Shown piece by piece: positions 1 through 11,909 of a stretch of 64,000 nucleotides of DNA; position 1 is the stretch's first letter, and every line of letters starts with the position of its first letter. The notes beneath the pieces were generated by a model that saw only the letters and a list, made by a program, of their open reading frames with translations, made no database searches and had not been told where the DNA came from. The position numbers and the translations under genes are program-made. Source of the DNA: Rhodococcus rhodochrous (GTDB lineage Bacteria > Actinomycetota > Actinomycetes > Mycobacteriales > Mycobacteriaceae); NCBI RefSeq assembly GCF_014854695.1, contig NZ_CP027557.1:1674001-1738000 (forward strand). Direction: 5' to 3'.

Positions 1-47
1 GTGGCGAGAGTTGCCGCAGCAGCGAGCGTTCCGATGAACTTCTTCAT
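1..47 (-). CDS. Secreted protein, N-terminal fragment (cut by window edge)
   Basis: Only the first 15 codons are present. They read MKKFIGTLAAAATLA: two lysines followed by an Ala/Leu-rich hydrophobic core, which is a typical Sec signal peptide start. An AGGATTGG stretch lies just upstream of the ATG and could serve as ribosome binding site. The gene runs leftward out of the window, so the mature protein and its function cannot be judged. Confidence 0.6.
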   Translation of the reverse strand, partial: MKKFIGTLAAAATLA

Positions 48-430
48 TGAATCCAATCCTTGTGTGAATGCTGCCGATCGAGCGCACCCCGCCCAGGATG
101 TGGGCTGCAGTCCGTATGCGGACGGGGCGGGAGGGCGGTGACGTGGCGGCTTATGGCCGCGGGTCATCGACTCCTCCACGAGATCGCGCTTCCGAACACA
201 GAGGGCTGCGCACTGAAATCCGTCCTCGTCGACTCGGGGGCAGGCCGGGGATGAGGCGGCCGCGAGCCGGCGGGCAGGTTCAATGCAATGGCCGTTCTGT
301 ATGGAATGACCGTATGGGTGTCGTGCCTGCTGCCACCCGCGTTACACACAGCCCCCGACCGAGAGCGCGAAACGGTCATCGGAGCGCGCAACAACGCGCA
401 CCGACGACCAATTCGCGCGCTGCTGCCGAG
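48..430. other. Gene-free stretch between two minus-strand genes
   Basis: About 380 bases between the start of the exported-protein fragment and the end of the alpha/beta hydrolase. Short open frames exist on both strands, but none has a convincing ribosome binding site or a recognisable family. It presumably carries the promoter of the leftward fragment. No clear repeat or terminator was seen. Confidence 0.4.
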
Positions 431-1429
431 TCAGTCCTGCTCCGACCCGCGCCAGAACTCGGGCAGCTCCGAGTTCAGTCGATCCTTCGCCTGCATGGGC
501 AGCGAGTGCGTCGTGTCGGGGAAGACCAGCACCTCGGCATCGGCGAGTTGCCGTGCCCGAGCTGCTGCTTTCTCACCTCCGACGAGCGAATCACGCTCCG
601 CGATAGCGACATAGGTGGGTATGGCCAAAGCCCTCAGCTCGTCGTCGCTCAACGGTGACGGGGTCGGCAGGGCGGCGGAGAAGTGCTGCGAACCCTCCGA
701 GATCATCGCCGCCATGGCGTCGTCGGAATCGTAGTCGTCGACACCTCCGACCTTCGCGAGTGCCGTATCCCGCCAACTGGTCGGGAGGCCCGGCAGTGTC
801 GACACAGACGCCCAGAACAACATTCGGGCAGGGGGATAGCCGAAGGTGAACACCGGCTCGAGCAATGTCAGAGACCGGACCTTCTCGGGGAACTGCTTCG
901 CGTAGGACGCCGCGCTTGCCCCGCCGAAGGAATGTCCGACGACATGCGCAGTCTCCACGCCGAGCCCTGAGAGCACGTCGTCGATCCACAGCGCCTGGTC
1001 GTCGGTAGAGGTCAACGGTGCGGCCTGGACAGACAGTCCTGCGTCGCCGAGGGCATCGAACGCGAGAACTCGGTGCTCGGGAAGGAAGCCAGGAAGGTTC
1101 TCGCCCCACATCGGCACACCCGACGCGCGGCCCGGGACGAGAACGACGGGCACGGAGTCGGCCGTCCGAGGCGACGTCCATTCGTAGACGCGGACCGTGC
1201 CGAACCGGGTGGGGACGTCGTGAACCTCGGAAGGTGTCGGCAGCGTGGACATCGCTCGCTCATAGGCGGCGACGTAACTGTCCCGACCGTCGGCGCTGCG
1301 GAAGTGGCCGACGCCCGGCGCGCCGAAGAAGAACTGGTAGGCGGCGACCAGGCCAACGACTGCGAGTACCGCGACCACTACGAGACCGGCGCGCCGAAGA
1401 ACTCTCCTCGATCGAATGTGCTGGGTCAT
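431..1429 (-). CDS. Membrane-anchored alpha/beta hydrolase
   Basis: About 332 aa. The ATG beginning MTQHIRSRR is preferred over more upstream starts because it is followed at once by an Arg-rich N-terminus and one membrane segment (about residues 14-32, VLRRAGLVVVAVLAVVGLVA), typical of an N-terminal anchor. The catalytic domain follows, with an oxyanion-type VLVPGR strand, the nucleophile elbow GHSFGG, an acid in the AERDS region and a C-terminal histidine in DTTHSLP, so the Ser-Asp-His triad looks complete. The substrate is unknown. It diverges from a TetR regulator with a perfect inverted repeat between them, so repression by that regulator and induction by a substrate-like ligand is likely. 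Confidence 0.85.
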   Translation of the reverse strand: MTQHIRSRRVLRRAGLVVVAVLAVVGLVAAYQFFFGAPGVGHFRSADGRDSYVAAYERAMSTLPTPSEVHDVPTRFGTVRVYEWTSPRTADSVPVVLVPGRASGVPMWGENLPGFLPEHRVLAFDALGDAGLSVQAAPLTSTDDQALWIDDVLSGLGVETAHVVGHSFGGASAASYAKQFPEKVRSLTLLEPVFTFGYPPARMLFWASVSTLPGLPTSWRDTALAKVGGVDDYDSDDAMAAMISEGSQHFSAALPTPSPLSDDELRALAIPTYVAIAERDSLVGGEKAAARARQLADAEVLVFPDTTHSLPMQAKDRLNSELPEFWRGSEQD

Positions 1430-1453
1430 CGGGACCCCCGATTGTCGACGTTG

Positions 1454-1469
1454 CAATATGTTCATATTG
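1454..1469. promoter_or_regulatory. TetR-type operator (perfect inverted repeat)
   Basis: CAATATG-TT-CATATTG: two perfect 7-base arms with a 2-base spacer. It lies midway between the divergent hydrolase start (1429) and the TetR-family start (1482), and is AT-rich in a GC-rich region. Position and symmetry fit an operator through which the TetR protein represses both genes. Confidence 0.7.
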
Positions 1470-1481
1470 TATCGTGTGATC

Positions 1482-2045
1482 ATGCCGAGAGTCGTCGACC
1501 ATGCCCAACGCCGTCGGGAGATCGTGTACGCGCTGTGGGCGGTCATCCACGAGCGAGGGATCGACGGCGTGACCTTCCAGGCGGTGGCCGCCGCCGGGGG
1601 AGTGTCGATCGGTCGGATCCAGCACTACTTCGATTCCAAGGAACACCTCATCCGCACCGGCGCCGAATACATGGTCGCCGAAGCCGAAAAACGCTACGAA
1701 CGAGCAGAATCCGATCCGCGGGCGGCCCTCGTCGCCCTTCTCGCTCAACCAGTCCCGACGGACGAGGCCGGACGTCTCGGCGTGTCCGTCTGGTACGCCT
1801 ATCTCGCCAAGTCCGCGAGCGACCCCTGGATCCGCGCGTTCCTGGAAGAGTCGACACAAGGCACAGCAAAGGAAACCCGACGACTCCTCGAAGAACTGGG
1901 CATGCCACCCGAGAAAGCACTCAAAGAAGCCACGCGCCTCGTCGCACTCAGCAACGGCCTCGCACAGTCCGCCCTGCTCGGCGTCACGGAACCGGCCGAC
2001 GGCATCTCTCTCATCACTGACGAGGTCGACCGCACGACCACCTGA
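1482..2045 (+). CDS. TetR/AcrR family transcriptional regulator
   Basis: 187 aa. The ATG at MPRVVDHAQRRREIV is chosen because the TetR HTH domain starts there; an earlier ATG in the frame would extend across the operator. The DNA-binding domain covers about residues 8-55, with GIDGVTFQAVAAAGGVSIG as helix-turn-helix and HYFDSKEHLI as the family's recognition segment. The C-terminal helical domain would bind a ligand. It is divergent from the membrane alpha/beta hydrolase and probably controls that gene and itself via the inverted repeat at 1454-1469. It is not the AcnR of other Corynebacteriales, which normally lies downstream of aconitase. Confidence 0.88.
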   Translation: MPRVVDHAQRRREIVYALWAVIHERGIDGVTFQAVAAAGGVSIGRIQHYFDSKEHLIRTGAEYMVAEAEKRYERAESDPRAALVALLAQPVPTDEAGRLGVSVWYAYLAKSASDPWIRAFLEESTQGTAKETRRLLEELGMPPEKALKEATRLVALSNGLAQSALLGVTEPADGISLITDEVDRTTT

Positions 2046-2122
2046 CCTTGTGATTGCCGAGCGACGGAACGGGCTACCCATTCGGGTAACCACCGGAAAC
2101 ATCGCAGTCGGGAGGCACGTTC

Positions 2123-4921
<2,799 letters not shown>

Positions 4922-4945
4922 ACGACGACAGACGGGGGCTCGCGG

Positions 4946-5857
4946 CTACTGCGCCGCGAGTCCTCGTTCTGCTGCGGCGGTGCGCACCGCGTCGATCACG
5001 AGTCGCAGCGGGGGCCGTTCCGACGCGATTCCGCGATGGGCGATGGAGATCGTGCGGAAGAGCGGTTCGGTCAACGCCACCACCTCGACTCCGGGCGGGC
5101 TCAACGTCAGCCCGAGATCCGAGACGAGCGTGACGCCCAGCCCCGCAGCGACCATCGACAGCGCTGTCGCCTGCTCGCCGACCTCGTGATTGATCCTGGG
5201 CTCGAACCCCGCGCGCTGACACGCGAGGCTTACCGCGCGACCGAAGTGCGACTTCGGGCCGGCGAGCACCCACGGATGTTCGGCGAGGTCGGCGAGCGCG
5301 ATGGTGCCCGCCGGCACCGTCCCGGGCGGCACCGCGGCGTGTAATCGCTCGACCGCGATCACCACCTTGGTCAGCTCCGGATCCCACAACATCGGGTAGC
5401 CGGAGTATTCGATGACGAACGAGAAGTCCAGCGAACCGTCGCGCACGGCGCCGGCGGTCTCCTCGGGGGCGAGCTCTCTCGTGCGGACCTCGATGCCGGG
5501 GTGCTCGTCGGCCAACAACGCCAGCGCACTGGGGATCAGAGTGGATGCGACGGAGGCCCACACACCGGCGGTCAGGCGCGCGCTGACCCCGTCGCGGGTC
5601 TGTTCGAGCGCGGTCGTCGCCCGCTCCACCGACTGCAGGATCTCCTCGGCATGTTCGGCGAGCAGCACGCCCGCCTCCGTCAATTGGACCCGACGTCCCC
5701 GGCGCTCGAAAAGCTTTGCGCCCACGTCCCGTTCGAGCTGGGTGAGCTGTTGCGAGACCGCCGAGGTGGTGTAGTGCAGGGCGAGCGCGGCGGCCGTGAC
5801 GGTACCTCGGCGATGCAGTTCTCGAAGCATCCGTAATCGGCGCAGGGACAACTCCAT
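4946..5857 (-). CDS. LysR family transcriptional regulator
   Basis: 303 aa starting at MELSLRRLRMLRELHRRG. The winged HTH occupies about residues 1-60 (TVTAAALALHYTTSAVSQQLTQLE, then LFERRGRRVQLTEAG), followed by a LysR-type effector-binding domain with two alpha/beta subdomains. It is transcribed divergently from the Glu/Leu-type dehydrogenase at 6033, the classic arrangement in which a LysR protein activates the neighbouring catabolic gene in response to the substrate (an amino or keto acid is the natural guess). The ligand is not evident from sequence. Confidence 0.88.
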   Translation of the reverse strand: MELSLRRLRMLRELHRRGTVTAAALALHYTTSAVSQQLTQLERDVGAKLFERRGRRVQLTEAGVLLAEHAEEILQSVERATTALEQTRDGVSARLTAGVWASVASTLIPSALALLADEHPGIEVRTRELAPEETAGAVRDGSLDFSFVIEYSGYPMLWDPELTKVVIAVERLHAAVPPGTVPAGTIALADLAEHPWVLAGPKSHFGRAVSLACQRAGFEPRINHEVGEQATALSMVAAGLGVTLVSDLGLTLSPPGVEVVALTEPLFRTISIAHRGIASERPPLRLVIDAVRTAAAERGLAAQ

Positions 5858-5923
5858 GCCGTCAGCGTAGGGCGCGTCCGGGGACCTGCAACCGCTGTGA
5901 GCTCGCGTTGTGTAGAAATCGTG

Positions 5924-5941
5924 AACTCTCACCTTCGAGTT
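5924..5941. promoter_or_regulatory. Possible LysR binding site
   Basis: AACTC-N8-GAGTT, an 18-base interrupted inverted repeat in the 175-base divergent region between the LysR gene and the dehydrogenase gene. LysR sites often have short imperfect arms like this. The arms are only 5 bases, so chance is possible. Confidence 0.35.
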
Positions 5942-6032
5942 TCGTAACTGGACGCCCCGCGCTGGCCCCGGGCACGCTGGCGTCACCGGCCGAATCGACG
6001 TAACGACGGCTCTGACGAACGGGGGACCGCAT

Positions 6033-7238
6033 ATGACCACCATGGCAGCACGCGTCGACGCGGTGGATACCCGCAGGGACGAACCCTTCATGCGTCTCAC
6101 CTGGACCGACCCGGTGACAGGTGCGCACGGTTATCTCGTCGTCCACACCCTGGTGGGCGATCTGGCGACCGGCGGCACCCGCATGCGGGCCGGGTGCACG
6201 ATGTCGGAGGTCGAGGACCTGGCGCGCGGCATGGCCGCGAAGACCGCGGTGTTCGACCTGCCGGTGGGCGGCGCGAAGGGCGGGGTCGACTTCGACCCGA
6301 AGGATCCCCGTGCCGTCGATGTGCTGCAGCGCTTCTGCCAGGCGATGCGTCCCTGGTTGAACGCGCACTGGGTCACCGCCGAGGACCTGGGCGTTCCCCA
6401 GCACCTCCTCGACGAGGTCTTCGAGCGGCTCGGTCTGCACCAGTCCTTCCACGCCGCGATCAGTCGCGCGGCGGACCCGGCGATCACCCTCGACCGGGTA
6501 CGCACCTCCCTGAACGCGCCGGTCGACGGCGGCTTCCTGCTGGGCGACGTGATCGGTGGTTACGGCGTCGCGCAGGCCTGCATCGCCACCGCGAACGCAT
6601 ACCGCTGGGCGCCGGCCGAGACCACCGTCGCGATCCAGGGAATCGGCACGATGGGAGGCGGCGCCGCCTGGTACCTGCATGAGGCGGGCATGCGCGTCAC
6701 CGCGGTCGCCGATGCCGCCGGAACGCTGTATTGCGCTGACGGACTGGACATCCCGAAACTGCTCGACCTCCGCGACGAGTACGGGGAGATCGACCGGTCC
6801 CGCGTCCCGTCGCATGTCGAGCAATTGCCGCGCGACGCGGTGATCGGCATTCCCGCCGACGTCTTCGTCCCCGCCGCCATCTCTTACGCCATCACGGCGG
6901 AGAACGTCGGCCGGGTCGCCGGACGGGTCGTGATCGAGGCCGCGAACTCCGCGACGACGCCGGACGCCGAAGCCGTGCTCACCGGCCGCGGCATCCCGGT
7001 GATCCCGGATTTCGTCGCCAACGCCGGTGCGGTCGCGTGGGCGTGGTGGGTGCTCCTCGGGTGGGTGGGGACCGATCCTGAGGATTCGTTCCAGCGCCTG
7101 CGCAGCGAGATGCTGACCAAGATCACGTTGCTGGTCGAGCGGTGGGCGCTCGATCGGGTGCCGCCGCGGCAGACGGCACGCGAACTCGGCGCGACCAACC
7201 ACGCGCCGACGGCCTCGCGCACGATCATCATCCCCTGA
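6033..7238 (+). CDS. Glu/Leu/Phe/Val family dehydrogenase
   Basis: 401 aa. Oxidative deamination of an amino acid with NAD(P)+ is the family reaction. The N-terminal dimerisation/substrate domain carries the lysines expected of the active site, Lys70 in MAAKTAVF and Lys82 in PVGGAKGG, and the TAEDLGV segment. A Rossmann domain follows with VAIQGIGTMGG (GxGxxG). The C-terminus includes EAANSATTPDAEAVL and the NAGAV segment. Length is between short Leu/Phe dehydrogenases (about 360) and GDH (about 450), so the exact amino acid cannot be assigned. It is divergent from a LysR regulator that probably controls it. Confidence 0.88.
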   Translation: MTTMAARVDAVDTRRDEPFMRLTWTDPVTGAHGYLVVHTLVGDLATGGTRMRAGCTMSEVEDLARGMAAKTAVFDLPVGGAKGGVDFDPKDPRAVDVLQRFCQAMRPWLNAHWVTAEDLGVPQHLLDEVFERLGLHQSFHAAISRAADPAITLDRVRTSLNAPVDGGFLLGDVIGGYGVAQACIATANAYRWAPAETTVAIQGIGTMGGGAAWYLHEAGMRVTAVADAAGTLYCADGLDIPKLLDLRDEYGEIDRSRVPSHVEQLPRDAVIGIPADVFVPAAISYAITAENVGRVAGRVVIEAANSATTPDAEAVLTGRGIPVIPDFVANAGAVAWAWWVLLGWVGTDPEDSFQRLRSEMLTKITLLVERWALDRVPPRQTARELGATNHAPTASRTIIIP

Positions 7239-7361
7239 CATTCCACCCTCACCCAGTTTCTGCAGGTCAGCGCCTCGAAGGTAAGGATCGGCGGAAACAC
7301 CGGCGGGCGTCGTCCGGGTCCGGAAACGCGCATGTCGATCAAGACTTCTAAGGTGGACATA

Positions 7362-7379
7362 CCCGTCCCCGTGGACGGG
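7362..7379. repeat. Short hairpin upstream of the helicase gene
   Basis: CCCGTCC-N4-GGACGGG, perfect 7-base arms, 20 bases before the GTG start of the large helicase gene. It could be an operator, a leader hairpin or the terminator of the dehydrogenase gene; no T-run follows. Confidence 0.4.
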
Positions 7380-7398
7380 CGGAAGGACGTCCGCAAGG

Positions 7399-10300
7399 GT
7401 GAGTGGAGTGCGCGTGGAGTCAGGCGAGAGCGAACCCGAATTGAGGGATCGCGTGCAGCGCCTGCTTGCCTTCCTGGCCGAGCTCGTCAAGGCCCGCAGC
7501 GCGCCCGTCCGAGTCGTCGACAAACACCGTGCCGTGATGTCCCTCGAAGAGGGAAACATCAGGGCCGGCCTGCGGGCCCACGCCGCATCGGGCGACATCG
7601 TCCTGCGCGCGCGTCGCGCTCAGCTCGAAGAGCCCCCGCGCCCGCCCGCCGAACTCGAGAAGTACGTGCACGGGGACATCGCGGATTCCGCCGTCGAGCC
7701 CGAAGTCGACCCGCAGGCCCTCGGTATCGAGGGGCTCGACGCCTGGCTGACGGAATGGCGGACGTGGGCGGTCGTCGACCGCGAGCGACAGGCCGCCTCG
7801 CATCTGTATTCCTTCCTGCAGCGAGCCATGCTCGACCTCGAGGATCAGCCCGAATCGCTGGAGCTCGTCGTCGCGTCGGGTCTGCTGCACCTCTCCGAGG
7901 GTGTGGCGGGCGCGCGGGTCCACACGCACCTGATCACCCAAGCCGCGCTCATCGAGCGACAGGGCGACTCCGGCGACCTGGTGGTGCGGTTGAGTCCCAG
8001 CGCCGGACCGTCGCTCGAAGACGTCCAGCTCCTCACCGGTCTGGAGGTCTTCGATCCGACGAGTGTCCGTGAGCTGCACGACGCCCTCGTCACCCAGGTC
8101 GCGTCGCCTCTCGACCCCGCGGCTCGCGCGTTCCTGAAGAGTTGGGCCGAGCGTGCGCTCACGGTGCCGGTCGACGTCGTCGATCGTGCGGACGAAGCGT
8201 CGTCATCGGACGCGTTCGTGACGCCGTCGCCGGTGCTCGTGCTGCGCAAGCGTGGCGCGCATGCGCTCATCGAGTACTACAGCCGCATGACCGAGGCGGC
8301 CGCCGACGAGTCGAATCCGGTGCCGCTCGGGCTGGCGCAGCTCGTCGAAGCGATCGAACCGGCCGACCGCGTCGCGTGGCTCGACCGCATCGGCACGCCC
8401 TCGACCGAGTTCACTGGCGAGCAGTTGCTGCCGCTGCCCGCGAACGAGGAACAGCGCGACATCATCGACCGGCTCGCCGGCGACAGCGGTGTCGTGGTCG
8501 AGGGACCTCCGGGCACGGGCAAGACCCACACCATCGCCAACATCGTCGCGGCGCTACTCGCGCGCGGGCAGCGGGTGCTGGTCACCAGTGAGAAGGCGCA
8601 GGCGCTGCGTGTGCTCCGGGAGAAGCTCCCGTCCGAACTGCAGGAACTGTGCGTGGCCGTCACCGACCCGGTGCACGGCGGCACCGTGGAACTCACCCGC
8701 AGTGTCAGCGAAATCGCCATCCGCAAGGCGCAATTCAACGTTCGGCGCGCGCAGGAGCGCATCGACGAGCTCACCACGCAACGCAACGACGCCCTGGAGC
8801 GTCGCGCGACGCTGATGGAACAGATCCGGCAGGCGCGCGCGGAGGAGACCGGGGTCCACGCCGATGTCGCCGCCGGTTACGAGGGGACGGCCGCGTCGAT
8901 CGTCCGGCGGGTCCGAGCGTACGAGGCCAAGTACGCATGGTTGCCCGCGCCTCTGCTCACCGACACCTCGCCGCTGACGGTCGACGAACTCGTCACCCTC
9001 CACTCTCTGCATCAGCGGTCGAGCGTCGAGCGCGCGCGCCGTCGCCAGCAGCGCTTCCCCGAACTGTCGCTGCCCACCCAGAGGGAACTGCAGTACGCGT
9101 GCGCCGCCGTCTCGCAGGCGTCGAGCGGCACCACCAACGGTGAGACGCAGGGACTGTTGCGGATTCTCGAGGGCGCGTCGCTCGAAGCACTCGGCCGCAT
9201 CCGCGATCTGTGTGAGCAGCTGCAGGGCGCCCTCGAGGACGCGGACCGGCTCGACGCGCGAATCCAGCGCGTCGCCGACGACGTGCTGTCGGGCCGGGCC
9301 CAGCACTTGTGGGGGAAGACCGCCGAGCTCGCCCGGCTCGTGCAGGCCGCACAGGAGGCCGACCGGATCGTCGGCGCCGGCTCCGTGGACATCTCGGTGA
9401 CGGGACGACAGGCCTTCGAGGCGTACGACGCGCTCGCGCGCAAGCTCGAGGCGGGCGACACGTGGCGCAGCGGTTTCACCCGGTTCCGGCGCAGCGACGA
9501 GCAATCCGCCGTCGAGGCACTCGGGGAGATCGCGACCGTCGACGGTGTCGCCGCCACCACCGCCCAGACAGCGCGCGTCGTCGCCGAACACCTGCGTGCG
9601 CTCGAGGCGATCCGGGTCGCGCGGGTCGTCCTCCGCGACCTCGGTATCGACATCGAACTCGACGAGTCGCGCAGCCGCGCCGTCGGCACCCTCGCGTTCC
9701 TCGACCGGGACCGCGCCATCGTCGACAATCTCGTGGCACGGGTGCACGACGTCGAATCGGCACTGCGCGAAGTGCATCCGGGGGCGCCGCGGATCACCAG
9801 CATCGAACAGGCGCGGTCCACCGCCGAATCGGCACGGACCATCGCCGCCGCAGGCACCGCCGAAGCGAGCAAGAACTGGCTCGAATCCATCGGCATGTAC
9901 GTGCGGGGTCAGATCTCCGGGGGAGCGTCGCCCGAAGGACGCGCGCTGGCACGGGCCTTCCAGGAGGCCGACTTCGACGCCATCAATGCGGCCCTGGACG
10001 CGTGGGATCGAGCGGCCGGAGAGCAGCGCGAGGAGCTGGAACTCGTCTCCCTGCACGCGCGCCTGACCACCGCGGCACCGGCGCTTGCTCAGGCGCTCGC
10101 GGAGAATCCGTTGAGCCTGGCCTGGCCGGCTCGCCTCGCCGACATCGACGAGGCGTGGGCGTGGCGACGTGCGGACGAGTGGGTGCGTCGTTTCCACGAG
10201 CGCAGCGACGACGGGCAGTTCGAACGCGACCTCGACGCACTCGAGACGGACATCGCGCGCCTCACGACGGAGCTCGTCGAGGAGAAGGCGTGGAGCGCAT

Positions 10301-11763
10301 GTCTCGACCGCACCACGGCCGAGCAGGTGCAGGCACTCCATTCGTACCGCGATCACATCGCGAGCATCGGTAAGGGCACCGGCCGCTATGCGGAGCGTTA
10401 TCGGGCGGCGGCACGCGAGGCCATGCAGGTCGCGCAGGGTGCAGTGCCCGCCTGGGTGATGCCGTTGCAGCAGGTCCTGGCTTCGATTCCGCCCGAACAG
10501 AATTCGTTCGACGTCGTCATCGTCGACGAAGCGAGCCAGACCGACATCAGCAGCCTGTTTCTGCTGTGGCTGGCGCCGCGCGTGATCGTCGTCGGCGACG
10601 ACAAGCAGTGTGCACCGAGCGCGGTGTCGCTGGGTGCACTCGACGGGGTGTTCAGCCGTCTCGACTCGTATCTGCCCGACATCCCGAACTACCTGCGCGA
10701 CAGCTTCACTCCGCGATCGAGCCTGTTCTCGTTGCTGCGGTCGAGGTTCGGCAGCATCGTCCGTTTGCGCGAGCACTTCCGGTCGATGCCGGAGATCATC
10801 GCGTGGTCGAGCGACCAGTTCTACGCCGACGACCCGCTCGTGCCCATGCGGCAGTACGGCTCCGATCGTCTGCAGCCGCTGCGCACCACGCTGGTCGAGG
10901 ACGGCGCCGTCACCGGGCAGAACTCGACGTTGACGAACTACGCCGAGGCACATGCCCTCGTCGACACGCTCGTGAAGTGCGTCGAGGACCCCGCCTACGA
11001 CGGCAAGACCTTCGGTGTCGTGGTGCTGCAGGGGCAGTTGCAGGTCGACATCATCCAGAACGAACTGCTCGAGCGACTCACCCCGGAGCAGTGGGAGGAA
11101 CGCAGGCTCCGCGTCGGCACGCCCCCGGATTTCCAGGGCGACGAGCGGAACGTGGTGTTCCTGTCGATGGTCGTGGCGCCCGAACAGAACATCGCGGCGT
11201 TGACGCGGACCGAATACCAGCGACGGTTCAATGTGGCGGCGTCGCGTGCCCAGGATCAGCTGTGGTTGTTCCACTCGAGGACCATCGACACGCTGCGTCG
11301 CACCGACCTGCGGTACTCGCTGCTCACCCACATGCGGACGACGTCCCCGCGGCCGGCCGAGTCGATGCCCGACGGCGTGACGCGCGACGAGCGGCACAAC
11401 GCGTTCGACAGTCTCTTCCAGCAGGACGTCTTCCTCGACATCGCCGCCCGCGGCTATCACGTGAACCCGCGGGTCGAGGTGAACGGTCACTTCATCGATC
11501 TCGTCGTGACGGGGGCGGCAGGCAAGCTTGCAGTCGCCTGCGACGACGAGCAGTGGCACACCGGCCCCGACCGACAGAACGCCGATCTGGAGCGGGAGCG
11601 TGAACTGCACCGCAGCGGCTGGAAATTCTGGCGGGTCCGGGAATCGGAGTACTACCTCGACCCGGTCGCAGCCCTGTCGGGACTCTGGGAGGAGCTGGAG
11701 CGCCGCGGAATCACGCCCGGTCGCGTGGATATGCGACCGATCGCAGCGACGGACGTTTACTGA
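7399..11763 (+). CDS. Large SF1 (Upf1-like) helicase with C-terminal Vsr-like nuclease
   Basis: 1454 aa. The N-terminal 350 residues are unassigned. Walker A GPPGTGKTHT is at residue 369 (Lys375); the Walker B motif DEASQTDIS at 1043 is typical of AAA_11/AAA_12 superfamily 1 helicases; later motifs include GDDKQCAPS, LREHFRSMPEII and FNVAASRAQDQLW. A long charged helical insertion (about residues 420-900) separates the motor halves. The last 100 residues, with HFIDLVV (Asp1367) and ACDDEQWHTG (1381-1390), match a Vsr/DUF559-like (REase_MTES_1575 type) nuclease. Such fusions occur in defence or DNA-repair contexts. The start is GTG with AAGGAC upstream. It stands alone, with no partner gene close by. 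Role as a phage-defence effector is inference. Confidence 0.85.
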   Translation: MSGVRVESGESEPELRDRVQRLLAFLAELVKARSAPVRVVDKHRAVMSLEEGNIRAGLRAHAASGDIVLRARRAQLEEPPRPPAELEKYVHGDIADSAVEPEVDPQALGIEGLDAWLTEWRTWAVVDRERQAASHLYSFLQRAMLDLEDQPESLELVVASGLLHLSEGVAGARVHTHLITQAALIERQGDSGDLVVRLSPSAGPSLEDVQLLTGLEVFDPTSVRELHDALVTQVASPLDPAARAFLKSWAERALTVPVDVVDRADEASSSDAFVTPSPVLVLRKRGAHALIEYYSRMTEAAADESNPVPLGLAQLVEAIEPADRVAWLDRIGTPSTEFTGEQLLPLPANEEQRDIIDRLAGDSGVVVEGPPGTGKTHTIANIVAALLARGQRVLVTSEKAQALRVLREKLPSELQELCVAVTDPVHGGTVELTRSVSEIAIRKAQFNVRRAQERIDELTTQRNDALERRATLMEQIRQARAEETGVHADVAAGYEGTAASIVRRVRAYEAKYAWLPAPLLTDTSPLTVDELVTLHSLHQRSSVERARRRQQRFPELSLPTQRELQYACAAVSQASSGTTNGETQGLLRILEGASLEALGRIRDLCEQLQGALEDADRLDARIQRVADDVLSGRAQHLWGKTAELARLVQAAQEADRIVGAGSVDISVTGRQAFEAYDALARKLEAGDTWRSGFTRFRRSDEQSAVEALGEIATVDGVAATTAQTARVVAEHLRALEAIRVARVVLRDLGIDIELDESRSRAVGTLAFLDRDRAIVDNLVARVHDVESALREVHPGAPRITSIEQARSTAESARTIAAAGTAEASKNWLESIGMYVRGQISGGASPEGRALARAFQEADFDAINAALDAWDRAAGEQREELELVSLHARLTTAAPALAQALAENPLSLAWPARLADIDEAWAWRRADEWVRRFHERSDDGQFERDLDALETDIARLTTELVEEKAWSACLDRTTAEQVQALHSYRDHIASIGKGTGRYAERYRAAAREAMQVAQGAVPAWVMPLQQVLASIPPEQNSFDVVIVDEASQTDISSLFLLWLAPRVIVVGDDKQCAPSAVSLGALDGVFSRLDSYLPDIPNYLRDSFTPRSSLFSLLRSRFGSIVRLREHFRSMPEIIAWSSDQFYADDPLVPMRQYGSDRLQPLRTTLVEDGAVTGQNSTLTNYAEAHALVDTLVKCVEDPAYDGKTFGVVVLQGQLQVDIIQNELLERLTPEQWEERRLRVGTPPDFQGDERNVVFLSMVVAPEQNIAALTRTEYQRRFNVAASRAQDQLWLFHSRTIDTLRRTDLRYSLLTHMRTTSPRPAESMPDGVTRDERHNAFDSLFQQDVFLDIAARGYHVNPRVEVNGHFIDLVVTGAAGKLAVACDDEQWHTGPDRQNADLERERELHRSGWKFWRVRESEYYLDPVAALSGLWEELERRGITPGRVDMRPIAATDVY

Positions 11764-11856
11764 AACAACTCGGTAGCATCGGTTATCGACCGGGAACGTT
11801 ACAGTGCGTCTTTTCACGCCCTTTCTTCAGCGAAGTGCACGGATTCCTGATATTTA

Positions 11857-11887
11857 TTGATGCGCAACGAGTCTCGTTGCACATAAT
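11857..11887 (+). promoter_or_regulatory. Promoter with a long spacer filled by a palindrome
   Basis: TTGATG at 11857-11862 and CATAAT at 11882-11887 resemble -35 and -10 boxes separated by 19 bases. The spacer is occupied by the 17-base palindrome GCAACGAG-T-CTCGTTGC (11864-11880). A 19-base spacer with a central dyad is the arrangement used by MerR-type activators; a simple repressor operator is the alternative. The promoter would give a short leader before the 30-aa peptide gene. The hexamers are weak matches and were judged by eye. Confidence 0.45.
11864..11880. promoter_or_regulatory. Operator-like palindrome
   Basis: GCAACGAG-T-CTCGTTGC: perfect 8-base arms with a single central base, extended by two further pairs beyond one mismatch (TG at the left, CA at the right). 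It sits 30 bases before the start of the 30-aa peptide gene, inside its presumed promoter. Confidence 0.65.
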
Positions 11888-11909
11888 TCCCCTGTGACAG
11901 GAGTCCCTC

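Noticed and set aside
1482-2045. TetR gene considered as acnR
   Set aside because: It is divergent from the hydrolase with an operator between them, and lies upstream rather than downstream of aconitase.
8554-11817. 1087-codon minus-strand frame over the helicase
   Set aside because: Shadow frame with biased composition; the plus-strand protein has all helicase and nuclease motifs.
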